A stretch of 64,000 nucleotides of DNA from positions 1 through 64,000 of the forward strand of contig NZ_CP053021.1 in NCBI RefSeq assembly GCF_013001025.1. Direction: 5' to 3'. The translations under genes and the position numbers were made by a program. This document shows positions 17,494 through 26,978 of the stretch, piece by piece (position 1 is the stretch's first letter; each line of letters begins with the position of its first letter). The notes below the pieces were generated by a model. That model searched no databases. It was not told the DNA's origin and saw only the letters and a list, made by a program, of their open reading frames with translations. This DNA is from Sphingobium yanoikuyae (lineage in GTDB: Bacteria; Pseudomonadota; Alphaproteobacteria; Sphingomonadales; Sphingomonadaceae).

Positions 17494-17945
17494 ACCGGGT
17501 GCTGGACGACATTGCGGTCGGGCCGTTCGCGGAACAGCCAGCCGGAAAAATTGCGGCGCCACTTGCCGTCGGAACTGCTGCGCACGTCCAGCTGCACGAA
17601 GGCGCCGGTTTCCTGCACATTTTCCCACGGAGCCGTGGTCTCGCACGCCTGCAGGCGGACGATGGCGTCGCCGACGCGCAGCGCCTCGCCGGGCTTCATC
17701 GTCAGGTCGCGGGTCAGGCCGTTGCGCTTGTTGAGCAGGCCGATCACGGCGGTGCGCTCGGCCATCGGCGTGCCGGACAGGCTGGCCTCGTCCGCGTTGC
17801 GGATAGGCTGGCCTTCGATCTTTACCGGCCCGCTCTGATTCGCTTCTGGCGCATCATTGCGACCGCAGGCCGCCAGCAGCGCGCACCCCAGAAGCGGCGC
17901 GCCAAGCAGGATCGGCGGGAATCCCCCCGCCGGACGCCGAATCAT
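17286..17945 (-). CDS. DUF2155 lipoprotein
   Basis: This 219-residue protein starts at the ATG overlapping the stop of the NDUFA12-like gene (ATGA). It has a lipoprotein signal (LGCALLAACGRN) and a central DUF2155 domain with LQACETTAPWENVQETGAFV, FSGWLFRERPDRNV and HPVYDVWVKSC. The last 40 residues are an Ala/Pro/Ser-rich tail, the part that lies antisense to aat. DUF2155 proteins are typical of alphaproteobacteria, often near aat and the NDUFA12-like gene; function is not established. Co-transcribed with the upstream complex I-like gene. Confidence 0.85.
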   Translation of the reverse strand: MIRRPAGGFPPILLGAPLLGCALLAACGRNDAPEANQSGPVKIEGQPIRNADEASLSGTPMAERTAVIGLLNKRNGLTRDLTMKPGEALRVGDAIVRLQACETTAPWENVQETGAFVQLDVRSSSDGKWRRNFSGWLFRERPDRNVVQHPVYDVWVKSCTMEWPESGPATVKLGDKGKVPAAASPASGANASSAAAPEPADSTASPAPSGTSPTATPNN

Positions 17946-18340
17946 GCCGCGTCGGGGCTCCATGCCTCGTAATCGCCTGTCGCCTTCTGGCGCTGGCCGC
18001 CCTTTTCGAGCGCACCCGAGGGACGATAGGCGTTGGCGGTGCCGGTCGCGTTGGGGGTGAATTCCTTTTCCCAGATGCGCGGCGGCGGCAGGAAGCTTTC
18101 GGGCGTGCCCTCGATCGAGTGGTGCAGCCAGCCATGCCATTCGGCCGGCACGCGGCTCGAATCATTGGCGCCGTTATACATCACCCAGCGGCGCGTCAGG
18201 CCGTTCGGATCAACGCCGCCTTCATAATAGACATTGCCCTGATGGTCCTCGCCCACTTTCGTACCCTTGCGAGCCGTGAAGAGCCAGGTGCCGAAGGTGG
18301 CGCCATTCCACCAGGTGAAGATGTTTGCCAGGATACCCAT
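17942..18340 (-). CDS. NDUFA12-like (17.2 kDa) complex I accessory subunit
   Basis: The 132-residue product starts MGILANIFTWWNGATFGTWL and carries the family pattern GEDHQGNVYYEGG, RRWVMYNG, VPAEWHGWLHH and a C-terminal YEAWSPDAA. It is the alphaproteobacterial homologue of the mitochondrial NADH:ubiquinone oxidoreductase subunit NDUFA12/B17.2. That subunit binds the complex I arm at the membrane interface and helps assembly. The start at 18340 was chosen because the 38 residues further upstream are unrelated. The start overlaps nothing, but its stop overlaps DUF2155. Confidence 0.9.
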   Translation of the reverse strand: MGILANIFTWWNGATFGTWLFTARKGTKVGEDHQGNVYYEGGVDPNGLTRRWVMYNGANDSSRVPAEWHGWLHHSIEGTPESFLPPPRIWEKEFTPNATGTANAYRPSGALEKGGQRQKATGDYEAWSPDAA

Positions 18341-18390
18341 GGCCGATGCGCTTAGCCGCTGGGATTGACGTGGGCAAGGACGATATGGCC

Positions 18391-18948
18391 CTAACGGGCG
18401 GTTGTCGGGCAGAAATCGAGGTCGATCGCGCTCTTGCCATCGGTTGTTGCGCATTTGCCCCAGGATAGGCGGTCGCCTTCCTTGATCCCCAGTTCCGCGG
18501 CGCGGCCGCCGCGCAGTTCCAGCACCGCCACCACCGGCACGCCGGCGGACACCGGCTCGCGCGAATATGGGGCGACATTGGCGCCGATGAAGGCGATCGT
18601 GCCGTCCGTATGGATGAACAGCATGTCGAGCGGGATGATCGTGTTCTTCATCCAGAAGCTGGCGGTGCGCGGCGGCTCCATCGGGAACAGCATGCCCTTG
18701 TCGGCATCCAGCGCCTTGCGGAACATCAACCCCTGTTCCTGCTCCGCCTCGGTCCGGGCGACTTCCACGTCGAAGCGATGTACCCCCTTCGCCGTGTGGA
18801 TGACGAGGGGGAGCAGCGCGCCCTGCGGTGCGGCGGCTTGGACATTGCCGCTGTCATTTGCAGCATCGGCGCCGGCATCGGGCTTGGCAGAGCAGGCCAG
18901 GAGCAGCGCGGGCAGGGCGGCGGCGAAAAGCAGTCGGGTAAGGATCAT
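18391..18948 (-). CDS. DUF192 lipoprotein
   Basis: The 185-residue product has a lipoprotein signal (LPALLLACSAKP), then an Ala-rich linker and a DUF192 domain with QGLMFRKALDADKGMLF, ASFWMKNTIIPLDMLFI and VLELRGGRAAELGIKEGD. Family function is unknown; these are usually periplasmic or outer-membrane proteins. It lies 50 nt upstream of the NDUFA12-like gene in the same direction and may share the transcript. Confidence 0.88.
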   Translation of the reverse strand: MILTRLLFAAALPALLLACSAKPDAGADAANDSGNVQAAAPQGALLPLVIHTAKGVHRFDVEVARTEAEQEQGLMFRKALDADKGMLFPMEPPRTASFWMKNTIIPLDMLFIHTDGTIAFIGANVAPYSREPVSAGVPVVAVLELRGGRAAELGIKEGDRLSWGKCATTDGKSAIDLDFCPTTAR

Positions 18949-18996
18949 GCAATCCTGCCTAGCGGGTTTCGGGGAGGTGCGGGAGAGAATTAACCC

Positions 18997-19548
18997 TCAA
19001 TCCTCCGCTTCGGGGAAGTCGCCGGGTGCTGCATCGACCCAGCGCCGGGCCAAGGCATAATCATGGCCGGCGCGCAGGAAGGCGGCGATCGCCTTTTCCC
19101 GTCCCTTGGGATCGGGCGCCTGCATTGCATAGGGGCCGATCCGCTTGCGTCGGGCGAATCGGTCGGCTGCCGCCCAGCGATCGGCCTGTGCCTGGGCATC
19201 GGCGGCGCCACGATCGGCCTCCTCTATGCCGGCGGCGCGCAGCGTTTCGGTGATGCGGCGGGCGCCATAGCCGCGCCGGCTAAGGGCGGCGCTCTTCATC
19301 AGGGCAAAGCTGCTGTCGTCGACATAGCCCAGTTCTGCAAAGCGGGCGACCAGCGCTTCGGGATCGGCTGGCGCTTCCCCGCCCCATCCGCGCTCGCGCA
19401 ATTTGCGCGCAAGATAGGCGAGCAGCTTGCCGCGGCTGGTCGCGAACCGGCCGGCATAGCGCAGCGCCAATTCGCGCAATGCGTCTTCGTCCAGGGGTGG
19501 GGGCGGGCGTTTGCTGGTCATGACCGGTCGTGCATTGTGCGCCATCAT
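18997..19548 (-). CDS. recX: RecX-family regulatory protein
   Basis: RecX caps RecA filaments and limits RecA activity. The 183-residue product is helical and basic, with the RecX repeats in LALRYAGRFATSRGKLLAYL, FAELGYVDDSSFALMKSAAL and SRRGYGARRITETLRAAGI. The start at 19548 is the longest; an ATG at 19521 is an alternative, and neither has a visible Shine-Dalgarno. recA is not in the window. The gene is divergent from the fatty acyl-AMP ligase gene. Confidence 0.85.
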   Translation of the reverse strand: MMAHNARPVMTSKRPPPPLDEDALRELALRYAGRFATSRGKLLAYLARKLRERGWGGEAPADPEALVARFAELGYVDDSSFALMKSAALSRRGYGARRITETLRAAGIEEADRGAADAQAQADRWAAADRFARRKRIGPYAMQAPDPKGREKAIAAFLRAGHDYALARRWVDAAPGDFPEAED

Positions 19549-19675
19549 GCGCTAAGCGCCATCTTTATGCCACAGTCGGGCCGGAATTTTACCGCGCCTT
19601 ATGGTCTAGAAGCACAGGCTGGATTGAAACTATCCGGTGCAAGTCGACGTCAAAACTGATAGCGGCCGCCGGAAT

Positions 19676-21445
19676 ATGACAGATATGACATTGGGTGACA
19701 CCAATATGACGGGTTCGCAGATTATGATGGCACCTACGCCGACCAACGATGTTCTTCCGCGCCGATTCTCCGATTTCGAGACGTTGGGCGAAGCGTTGGA
19801 TTATGCGGCGCAGGGCAAGCGCGGTCTCAATTTCCATGATGCGCGCGGCAATCTGGCGCGGCCCTATCCGTTCAGCGAACTGCGCGCGGACGCGATCGCC
19901 TGTGCCCATCGCCTGATCGCCCATGGCGTGAAGCCCGAGGACCGCGTCGCCCTGGTCGCCGAAACCGGCGCCGACTTCGCCATGCTGTTCTTCGGCATCG
20001 TCTATGCCGGCGCCTGGCCGGTGCCGCTGCCGCTGCCGACCAGCTTTGGCGGCAAGGAAAGCTATATCGACCAGCTCAATGTCCAGTTGTCGAGCTGTGA
20101 CCCGATGCTGTTCCTCTACCCCAAGGAACTGGAGGACATGGCGGGCGAATCCGGTCGCCAGAAGTCGGTCGAGAGCATCGCCTTCGAGGATTTCATCGCC
20201 CGCGAGGCGGTCCCCTGCGACCTGCCGCAGGCCAAGGGCGAGGAAATCGCCTATCTGCAATATTCGAGCGGTTCGACCCGCTTCCCCCATGGCGTCGCCG
20301 TGACGCACCATGCGCTGCTGTCCAACCTGTCGGCGCACAGCCATGGCATGGAAGTGCAGGAAAGCGATCGCTGCATCAGCTGGCTGCCCTGGTATCATGA
20401 CATGGGCCTGGTCGGCTGCTTCCTGTCGGTCGTCGCCAATCAGGTGTCGACCGACTATATGAAGACCGAGGATTTCGCCCGCCGCCCGCTGGCCTGGCTG
20501 GATCTCATCAGCCGCAATGAAGGCACCTCGATCAGCTATTCGCCGACCTTCGGCTACGACATCTGCGCGCGTCGCATGTCGAGCCAGACCAAGGCGGCCG
20601 ACCGTTTCGACCTGTCGCGCTGGCGACTGGCCGGCAACGGTGCCGACATGATTCGCCCCGACGTGATGCAGAGCTTCGTCGATGCGTTCGGCGATGCCGG
20701 CTTCAGCCCCAAGGCGTTCCTGCCGAGCTATGGCCTGGCCGAAGCCACCCTGGCGGTGACCATCATGCCGCCGGGCGAAGGCATCATCGTCGAACTGGTC
20801 GAGGAAACCGACCTGTCGGGCGGTGCCGCACCGGAAGGCCGTCCGCAGCGTTTCCGCTCGATCGTCAATTGCGGCAAGCCCGCCAAGGACATGATTGTCG
20901 AGATCCGCGACGAGGATGGCGGCCTGATGAACGAGCGCCAGATCGGCAAGGTTTGGACCACCGGCCCCTCGCTGATGGTCGGCTATTTCCGCGATCCCGA
21001 AGCGACCGAGGCCTGCATGGCGGATGGCTGGTTGGACACGGGCGACATGGGCTATCTGTCCGATGGCTATCTCTACATTGTCGGCCGCGCCAAGGACATG
21101 ATCATCATCAACGGCAAGAATCACTGGCCCCAGGATATCGAATGGGCCGTGGAACAGCTGCCGGGCTTCAAGCAGGGCGACATTGCCGCCTTCGCGATCA
21201 CCACGCCGGGCGGCGAGGAAGCGCCGGCGGTGCTGGTCCATTGCCGCACCTCCGACAATGAGGAGCGTTCGCGTCTGCGCGACCAGATTCGCGAGCGGGT
21301 TCGCGCCATCACCGGCATGAACTGCGTCGTCGAACTGGTGCCGCCGCGCACCCTGCCGCGCACCAGTTCCGGCAAGCTCAGTCGATCCAAGGCACGCAAC
21401 CTCTATCTGACCGGCGAGATCCGTCCTTACGATATCGCTGCCTGA
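19676..21445 (+). CDS. fatty acyl-AMP ligase (FAAL-type adenylate-forming enzyme)
   Basis: FAALs activate fatty acids as acyl-AMP and pass them to acyl carrier proteins rather than CoA. The 589-residue product has the AMP-binding motif LQYSSGSTRFPHGVAVTHH, SWLPWYHDMGLVGCF, and late motifs MADGWLDTGDMGYLS and VGRAKDMIIINGKNHWPQD; the C-terminal lysine loop is in RTSSGKLSRSKA. Starts at 19637 (GTG), 19685, 19706 and 19727 are possible; the last gives a family-like N-terminus. The gene has no obvious lipid-synthesis neighbour, so its product, such as a ceramide or other lipid, is open. Confidence 0.88.
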   Translation: MTDMTLGDTNMTGSQIMMAPTPTNDVLPRRFSDFETLGEALDYAAQGKRGLNFHDARGNLARPYPFSELRADAIACAHRLIAHGVKPEDRVALVAETGADFAMLFFGIVYAGAWPVPLPLPTSFGGKESYIDQLNVQLSSCDPMLFLYPKELEDMAGESGRQKSVESIAFEDFIAREAVPCDLPQAKGEEIAYLQYSSGSTRFPHGVAVTHHALLSNLSAHSHGMEVQESDRCISWLPWYHDMGLVGCFLSVVANQVSTDYMKTEDFARRPLAWLDLISRNEGTSISYSPTFGYDICARRMSSQTKAADRFDLSRWRLAGNGADMIRPDVMQSFVDAFGDAGFSPKAFLPSYGLAEATLAVTIMPPGEGIIVELVEETDLSGGAAPEGRPQRFRSIVNCGKPAKDMIVEIRDEDGGLMNERQIGKVWTTGPSLMVGYFRDPEATEACMADGWLDTGDMGYLSDGYLYIVGRAKDMIIINGKNHWPQDIEWAVEQLPGFKQGDIAAFAITTPGGEEAPAVLVHCRTSDNEERSRLRDQIRERVRAITGMNCVVELVPPRTLPRTSSGKLSRSKARNLYLTGEIRPYDIAA

Positions 21446-21553
21446 TCAGGCGACGCATACCGATTGATAACCATTGCCTGCTAGGCCGGGCATGTGGGTA
21501 TCGAGCAAGGGCAATCCGAAACCGACCGACAGGGACGGGGCTCGCTAAGGGCG

Positions 21554-23857
21554 ATGATGGGGCTCGCACGCCTCGTCGATGAAGCCGATATGCGCGTCCT
21601 GACTGCCCAGTTGCAGTCGGCAGACAGCGTCGCGCTGCTGCGTCTGGCGATGAACGTGTTCGGCCTGCTGTTCCTCTGGCGCGTGTTCGGCAGCCATGTT
21701 TCGGCGACCGTCATGATCGGCTGGAGCGTCGCGCTGATCGGTGCCGTCGCCATCAGTGCCCTGTTGATCCATCGCCGGAAGATCGGCGCCGGCGGCGTGC
21801 CGCAGGCGCGCGACCTGCGCCGTCATGCCCTGACCGGCCTGCTGCACGGCCTGGTCTGGGCGGCCTGCATGACGCTTTTTTCGAGGGGAGAGGGGGCCGA
21901 GCATCTCGTGGCGCTCTGGACCCTTATCAGTTGCATCATGGTGTGCGGCGCAATCAGCTATGCGGCGACGCCGCTGGCCGCCATCGCTTTCCTGGTTCCC
22001 TGCATCGTCGGCCTGTCGGCGATGTTCGATGGCGAAACCCTGTTGCCGCTGCGGGCGCTCGCTACCAGCTATGCACTGTCGCTGCTGGTCGGCTGCCTCA
22101 TCTATGCCCGCACCTTCGCGCGCCAGCACAGCACCACGGTCCAGCTGGCCGAGCAGACCGAAGTCGTCAGCCTGTTGCTGCGCGAATATGAGCAGGGCGC
22201 ATCCGACTGGCTGTGGCAGACCGATGCGCTGCGCCGGATCAGCGGCGTATCCCAGCGTTTCGCCGAAAGCGTCGGCATGACGCCGCAGGCGCTGGAAGGG
22301 GCGCCGCTGGTCCAGGTTCTGGCCGGCGCCGGATGGGAAAGCGGCCGCTTCGCCTCCAGCCTGCATAGCCTGGCGGATCATCTCAAGCGGCGGGAAAGCT
22401 TCAGCAATCTGGCGTTGCCCGTCGATGTGCAGGGGCGCACGCGCTGGCTCGAACTGTCGGCCTCGCCCCGCTATGATGACAATGGCAATTTCCAGGGCTT
22501 TCGCGGTGTCGGGTCGGACATCACCATCCAGCGGGAATCGGCCGACAAGATCGCCCAGTTGGCGCGGTTCGACACGCTTACCGGCCTGCCCAACCGCGCC
22601 CATCTGCGCGATGCGCTGGATCAGGCGATGGCAGACACCGGCAATCGCCGGCCCGGCTGCGCGTTCCTGATGCTCGATCTCGACCGGTTCAAGGCGATCA
22701 ATGACAGCCTGGGCCATCAGGTCGGCGACCAGCTGCTCAGCCAGGTGGCGCAGCGTCTGCGCCATGTCTGTGGCGGTGCCGGATTTTGCGGTCGTATCGG
22801 TGGCGACGAATTTGGCGTGGTGATTGCGCGGATCGACGACGACCGGGCGGTGGCGCGCCTGTCGATCGCGATCATCGACGCCCTGTCGGCCCCCTATCAA
22901 ATCGATCAGCATGTGCTGCATGTCGGGGCGTCGGTCGGCTCGGCCGTCTCGCCTATCGACGGGCATCAGTCCGAATCGATCATCCGCAGCGCCGATTTGG
23001 CGCTCTATCGCGCCAAGGATGAAGGCGGCGGCGTCCATTGCCCCTATGAGCCGCAGCTGCATGCCAAGGCCGAGGAACGGCAGCGGCTGGAACAGGCACT
23101 GCGCGAGGCGCTGGAGAAGGATCAGCTCCATCTTCTCTATCAGCCGGTCGTGGATGCCACCTCTGGCGTGATCACGGGGTTCGAGGCGCTTGCGCGCTGG
23201 ACCCATCCTGAACTGGGGCCGATCCCGCCGTCGAAATTTGTGCCGGTGGCCGAGGAGGCTCGGCTGATCGGGCCGATCGGCGAATGGGTGCTGCGCACCG
23301 CCTGCCGCGAGGCGATGCGCTGGCCCGCGCATATAAGGGTTGCCGTCAACGTGTCGGCGGAGCAACTGCACCAGTCCAACTTCATCTCCGCGGTGATCAA
23401 TGCGCTGGCCCAGAGCGGGCTCGATGCGCGGCGGCTGGAGTTGGAGGTCACCGAAAGCGTGTTCATGCATGAGGATGACGGCGCGCTGCGCGTACTGGAT
23501 CAATTGCAGGCGATGGGCATACAATTGTCGCTCGACGATTTCGGCACCGGCTATTCCTCGCTCGGCTATCTTAGCCGCACCCGTTTCAACACGATCAAGA
23601 TCGATCGCAGCTTCGTCGTCGGCGCGGCGCATAACACACCGGAAAATCTGGCGATCATCCGGGCAGTGGTGACGCTGGCGGAAAGCCTGGGCATGTCGAC
23701 CACGGCGGAAGGGGTGGAAACCGCGACCGAACTGGACATGGTGCGCCGGCTGGGCTGCAAGAAGGTACAGGGCTATTATTATGGCCGTCCGATGCTGCCG
23801 CAAGATGCGGCGCGCCTGTTCCCCGATCCGCCGGCGCAGGCCTGCGCCGTTGGCTGA
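21554..23857 (+). CDS. membrane PAS-GGDEF-EAL cyclic-di-GMP protein
   Basis: A 767-residue signalling protein with about five hydrophobic segments in the first 200 residues, a PAS-like sensor around residues 215-320 (DWLWQTDALRRISGVS to FQGFRGVGSDITIQR), then GGDEF and EAL domains. GGDEF is intact (GRIGGDEFGVVIA), as is EAL (EALARWTHPELG, VTESVFM, LSLDDFGTGYSSLGY, TAEGVET). Both synthesis and hydrolysis of c-di-GMP are therefore possible. The ATG at 21554 has AAGGG upstream; a GTG at 21494 would lengthen it by 20 residues. Confidence 0.92.
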   Translation: MMGLARLVDEADMRVLTAQLQSADSVALLRLAMNVFGLLFLWRVFGSHVSATVMIGWSVALIGAVAISALLIHRRKIGAGGVPQARDLRRHALTGLLHGLVWAACMTLFSRGEGAEHLVALWTLISCIMVCGAISYAATPLAAIAFLVPCIVGLSAMFDGETLLPLRALATSYALSLLVGCLIYARTFARQHSTTVQLAEQTEVVSLLLREYEQGASDWLWQTDALRRISGVSQRFAESVGMTPQALEGAPLVQVLAGAGWESGRFASSLHSLADHLKRRESFSNLALPVDVQGRTRWLELSASPRYDDNGNFQGFRGVGSDITIQRESADKIAQLARFDTLTGLPNRAHLRDALDQAMADTGNRRPGCAFLMLDLDRFKAINDSLGHQVGDQLLSQVAQRLRHVCGGAGFCGRIGGDEFGVVIARIDDDRAVARLSIAIIDALSAPYQIDQHVLHVGASVGSAVSPIDGHQSESIIRSADLALYRAKDEGGGVHCPYEPQLHAKAEERQRLEQALREALEKDQLHLLYQPVVDATSGVITGFEALARWTHPELGPIPPSKFVPVAEEARLIGPIGEWVLRTACREAMRWPAHIRVAVNVSAEQLHQSNFISAVINALAQSGLDARRLELEVTESVFMHEDDGALRVLDQLQAMGIQLSLDDFGTGYSSLGYLSRTRFNTIKIDRSFVVGAAHNTPENLAIIRAVVTLAESLGMSTTAEGVETATELDMVRRLGCKKVQGYYYGRPMLPQDAARLFPDPPAQACAVG

Positions 23858-23866
23858 GGCAGGGCT

Positions 23867-24616
23867 TCAGCCCTGCTGAACCTGCCGCTCGACCATCGTC
23901 CATAGCGCGCCGAAGGCCTGGGCCGGGGGCGAGGCGGGGGCGAAGGCACCCAGCGGCTTGCGGCGGACCGTCATCTGCTCGATCGTGCTGGCCATCGGGA
24001 TCGCGCCCCAGCCGGGCTGTTCGTCCAGTGCCTTGCGATGCAGGCTGCGGCGGCGGTCGACCATCGAATAGACCGGCAGGATCGGCGCATGATTGCCGCC
24101 GCGCTGCACCAGATAGCGTGCCACCTCGCCCATAGCGCGCTGCGACAGGGGGGAGGGGATGACCGGGATGACGATCAGGTCGGCGGCGCGCAGCACCTGC
24201 TCGCTGGTTTCGGTGAGGCCCGGCGGGCAATCGAGGATGATGCGGTCATAATCCTTGCCCAGGCTGTCGATCAGCTTGGCCAGCCGTTTCTTCTTGTCCA
24301 TCTCGCGGAATAGATGGTCGAGGCTGCGCAGTGAGGTGTCGGCGGCGATCAGGTCCAGACCCGGCACGGTGGTGGGCTGGATCAGCTTGCGGACTTCGAC
24401 ATCCTTGCTGAAGATGGCCTGGGCCGCATCGCGGCTTTCAAGATCGGTGGAGAGGAGCCAGCTCGACGCCGCCTGCGGGTCGAGGTCCCAGAGCAGGGTC
24501 CGCCGTTTCGATATGCTCGCCGACGCCCAGGCGAGGTTAACCGAAAAGGTGGTTTTGCCAACGCCTCCCTTGAGGCTGTAGACGGCGATGGTCGCCAATG
24601 CCGGTTCCTTTGCCAT
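23867..24616 (-). CDS. ParA-like partition/positioning ATPase
   Basis: This 249-residue ParA/MinD-family ATPase has the deviant Walker A motif SLKGGVGKTTFSVNLA near its N-terminus, Walker A' LLWDLDPQAASSW and Walker B YDRIILDCPPGLTE. Such ATPases position DNA or protein cargo on the nucleoid or membrane. There is no parB-like partner beside it, so it is an orphan type rather than the chromosomal parAB pair. A strong hairpin lies between it and the upstream arsC-like gene. Confidence 0.85.
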   Translation of the reverse strand: MAKEPALATIAVYSLKGGVGKTTFSVNLAWASASISKRRTLLWDLDPQAASSWLLSTDLESRDAAQAIFSKDVEVRKLIQPTTVPGLDLIAADTSLRSLDHLFREMDKKKRLAKLIDSLGKDYDRIILDCPPGLTETSEQVLRAADLIVIPVIPSPLSQRAMGEVARYLVQRGGNHAPILPVYSMVDRRRSLHRKALDEQPGWGAIPMASTIEQMTVRRKPLGAFAPASPPAQAFGALWTMVERQVQQG

Positions 24617-24660
24617 GGGAGAGGAAGCTACGGCTTCCCCCCGTCAAAGCAAGGGCTCAA

Positions 24661-24698
24661 ATCAGCCGCTTGTTACATGGGCGTGACAAGCGGCTGAT
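24661..24698. terminator. 13-bp perfect inverted repeat after the arsC-like gene
   Basis: ATCAGCCGCTTGT (24661-24673) and ACAAGCGGCTGAT (24686-24698) are perfect complements with a 12-nt loop. It lies 3 nt beyond the arsC-like stop on the minus strand. It most likely ends the accBC-arsC transcript; no T-run follows. It also lies in front of the parA-like start, so a regulatory role is possible. Confidence 0.6.
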
Positions 24699-24700
24699 AT

Positions 24701-25045
24701 TCAGAGGATTTCCAGAACCTTGTCCTGGGGGCGGCAGAAGCGCACGCCCTTTTCGGTTTCGACGAAGGGGCGGTTCACATAGGCCGGATTGGCCGCCATC
24801 TCGTCCAGGATCGCATCCGCCGTCATGTCCGACAGGCCGCGTTCCTCGGCATCGGTGCCCATCTTGCGGACCGCTTCGGCCGGAGTCATCCCGGCGTCGG
24901 CGAACAGCTGGGCCAGCTTGTCGCGGGTGAAGGGGGTCTTGAGATATTCGACCACCTCCACCTCGACGCCTGGCGTTTCCTCAAGGATCGCCAGCGTCTT
25001 GCGCGACGTGCCGCATTTGGGATTGTGCCAGATGGTGGCCTTCAC
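24701..25045 (-). CDS. ArsC/Spx-family arsenate reductase-like protein
   Basis: The 114-residue thioredoxin-fold protein begins [18 protein letters not shown], with the single catalytic Cys of the ArsC family, and continues with [15 protein letters not shown] and the Arg-bearing [10 protein letters not shown] near the end. Family members reduce arsenate using glutaredoxin, though many genomic copies outside ars operons have other or unknown roles. No arsenic genes are nearby. Its start overlaps the accC stop by 4 nt, so it is translated with the acetyl-CoA carboxylase genes. Confidence 0.87.
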   Translation of the reverse strand: MKATIWHNPKCGTSRKTLAILEETPGVEVEVVEYLKTPFTRDKLAQLFADAGMTPAEAVRKMGTDAEERGLSDMTADAILDEMAANPAYVNRPFVETEKGVRFCRPQDKVLEIL

Positions 25046-26394
25046 TGGCCATCCTCACGGGCAAGCCACTCTTCGAGCCACTTGATCGTATAGTCGCCGT
25101 TGAGGAATTCGGGATCCTTCAGCAGCGCCTGGTGCAGCGGGATGGTGGTCTTCATCCCTTCGATCACATATTCCTCCAGCGCGCGGCGCAGGCGCATGAT
25201 CGCGCCCTCGCGGGTGCGGCCATAGACGATCAGCTTGCCGATCATGGAGTCGTAGTAAGGCGGCACCTTATAGCCCTGATACAGGCCGCTATCGACGCGG
25301 ACATGCATGCCGCCCGGAACATGATAGCTGGTGACGGTGCCCGGCGAGGGCGCGAAGGTCTTGGGATCTTCCGCGTTGATGCGGCATTCGATCGCATGGC
25401 CGGTGAAGCGGATATCTTCCTGGTTCACCGACAGCGGCTTGCCTTCGGCAACGCGGATCTGTTCGCGCACCAGATCGAGGCCGGTGATCATCTCGGTCAC
25501 CGGATGCTCCACCTGCAGGCGGGTGTTCATCTCGATGAAGTAGAATTCGCCATTTTCCCACAGGAACTCGATGGTGCCCGCGCCGCGATAGCCCATGTCG
25601 GCCATCGCCTTGGCACAGATGCCGCCGATCCGTTCACGCTCGGCCTGGCTCAGGACGGGCGAGGGCGCTTCTTCCAGCACCTTCTGGTGGCGACGCTGCA
25701 GCGAGCAATCGCGTTCGCCAAGATGGATGGCGTTGCCATTGCCGTCGCCGAACACCTGGATTTCGATGTGGCGCGGATTGCCGAGATATTTCTCGATATA
25801 GACGGTGGCGTCGCCGAACGCGGCCTTCGCTTCCGAACCGGCCTGCTGCATCAGCGTCTCGAGCTGGTCGGGCGAGGTGCAGACCTTCATGCCGCGGCCG
25901 CCGCCGCCGGACGCGGCCTTGATGATCACCGGATAGCCGGCAGCATCGGCAATCGCGCGCGCTTCCTCGACATCGCTGACCGCGCCGTCTGACCCCGGCA
26001 CCAGCGGCAGGCCGAGCGCGCCAGCGGTACGCTTCGCCTCGATCTTGTCGCCCATGGTGCGGATATGTTCAGGCTTGGGACCGACAAAGGCGAGGCCATG
26101 GGCCTCGACGATTTCGGCGAACTTGGCGTTTTCGCTGAGGAAGCCATAGCCCGGATGGATCGCGTCGGCGCCGCTGATCTCGGCCGCCGAGATGATCGCG
26201 GCGATGTTGAGATAGCTGTCCTTGGCGGCGGGCGGCCCGATGCAGATCGCCTCGTCGGCGAGGCGCACATGCATGGCGTCGGCGTCGGCGGTCGAATGGA
26301 CCGCCACCGTCTTGATACCCATTTCATGGCAGGCGCGGTGGATGCGCAGCGCGATTTCGCCCCGGTTGGCGATCAGCAGTTTTTCGATGGCCAT
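25042..26394 (-). CDS. accC: acetyl-CoA carboxylase, biotin carboxylase subunit
   Basis: AccC carboxylates biotin on AccB with ATP and bicarbonate, the first step of fatty acid synthesis. The 450-residue product has the biotin carboxylase N-domain ([20 protein letters not shown]), the ATP-grasp glycine loop [11 protein letters not shown], and the active-site [16 protein letters not shown]. It lies 12 nt after accB and overlaps the arsC-like gene, in an aroQ-accB-accC run that is common in alphaproteobacteria. Length is normal. Confidence 0.98.
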   Translation of the reverse strand: MAIEKLLIANRGEIALRIHRACHEMGIKTVAVHSTADADAMHVRLADEAICIGPPAAKDSYLNIAAIISAAEISGADAIHPGYGFLSENAKFAEIVEAHGLAFVGPKPEHIRTMGDKIEAKRTAGALGLPLVPGSDGAVSDVEEARAIADAAGYPVIIKAASGGGGRGMKVCTSPDQLETLMQQAGSEAKAAFGDATVYIEKYLGNPRHIEIQVFGDGNGNAIHLGERDCSLQRRHQKVLEEAPSPVLSQAERERIGGICAKAMADMGYRGAGTIEFLWENGEFYFIEMNTRLQVEHPVTEMITGLDLVREQIRVAEGKPLSVNQEDIRFTGHAIECRINAEDPKTFAPSPGTVTSYHVPGGMHVRVDSGLYQGYKVPPYYDSMIGKLIVYGRTREGAIMRLRRALEEYVIEGMKTTIPLHQALLKDPEFLNGDYTIKWLEEWLAREDGQ

Positions 26395-26406
26395 GGGATC
26401 GCGGCC

Positions 26407-26895
26407 TTATTCGATGACGATCAGCGGCTGGTCATATTCGACCGGCTGGCCGTTATCGACCAGCACGGCCTTGACGGTGCCGGCGACGGGCGCGGTAATC
26501 GCGTTCATCACCTTCATGGCCTCGACGATCAGCACGGTTTCACCGGCCTTCACCTGCGCACCGACACGCGCGAAGGGCGCGGCGCCCGGCTCGGCCGAAA
26601 GATAGGCGGTGCCGACGATCGGCGACTTCACCACATTGCCGGCCGGCAGGGCGGGTTCGGCCGCCGCGGCGGGGGCAGCGGCCGGTGCCGCAGCCGGGGC
26701 AGCGACAGGTGCCGCTACGGCAGCGGGCGCTGCGAAGATGGGGGCGCCGCCACCGATCTTGCGCGCCACGCGAATCTTGCGATCGCCGTCCTCGACCTCG
26801 ATCTCGGTCAGGTTGGTGTCGTCCAGCAAAGCTGCCAGTTCGCGCACCAGGGTGACGTCCACCTGCATCGCGCCCTTGTCATGCTTGTCGTTCAT
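26407..26895 (-). CDS. accB: acetyl-CoA carboxylase biotin carboxyl carrier protein
   Basis: AccB carries the biotin that shuttles CO2 from AccC to the carboxyltransferase. The 162-residue product has an N-terminal helical part (VRELAALLDDTNLTEIEVED), an Ala/Pro-rich hinge of about 40 residues, and the C-terminal biotinyl domain whose target lysine lies in VEAMKVMNAI. The hinge is a low-complexity alanine stretch as usual. It is followed within 12 nt by accC. Confidence 0.97.
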   Translation of the reverse strand: MNDKHDKGAMQVDVTLVRELAALLDDTNLTEIEVEDGDRKIRVARKIGGGAPIFAAPAAVAAPVAAPAAAPAAAPAAAAEPALPAGNVVKSPIVGTAYLSAEPGAAPFARVGAQVKAGETVLIVEAMKVMNAITAPVAGTVKAVLVDNGQPVEYDQPLIVIE

Positions 26896-26978
26896 GCTTG
26901 ACCCTTGTCGTCTTTCAAAATGCGTTCTGGCGGCCAGCGCCTATGCTCATTTGCGCCAAAGCGCAACTTTTGTGCGTT

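Noticed and set aside
19589..21241. 550-codon minus-strand frame opposite the fatty acyl-AMP ligase
   Set aside because: Antisense shadow in a high-GC gene; the ligase motifs are on the plus strand.
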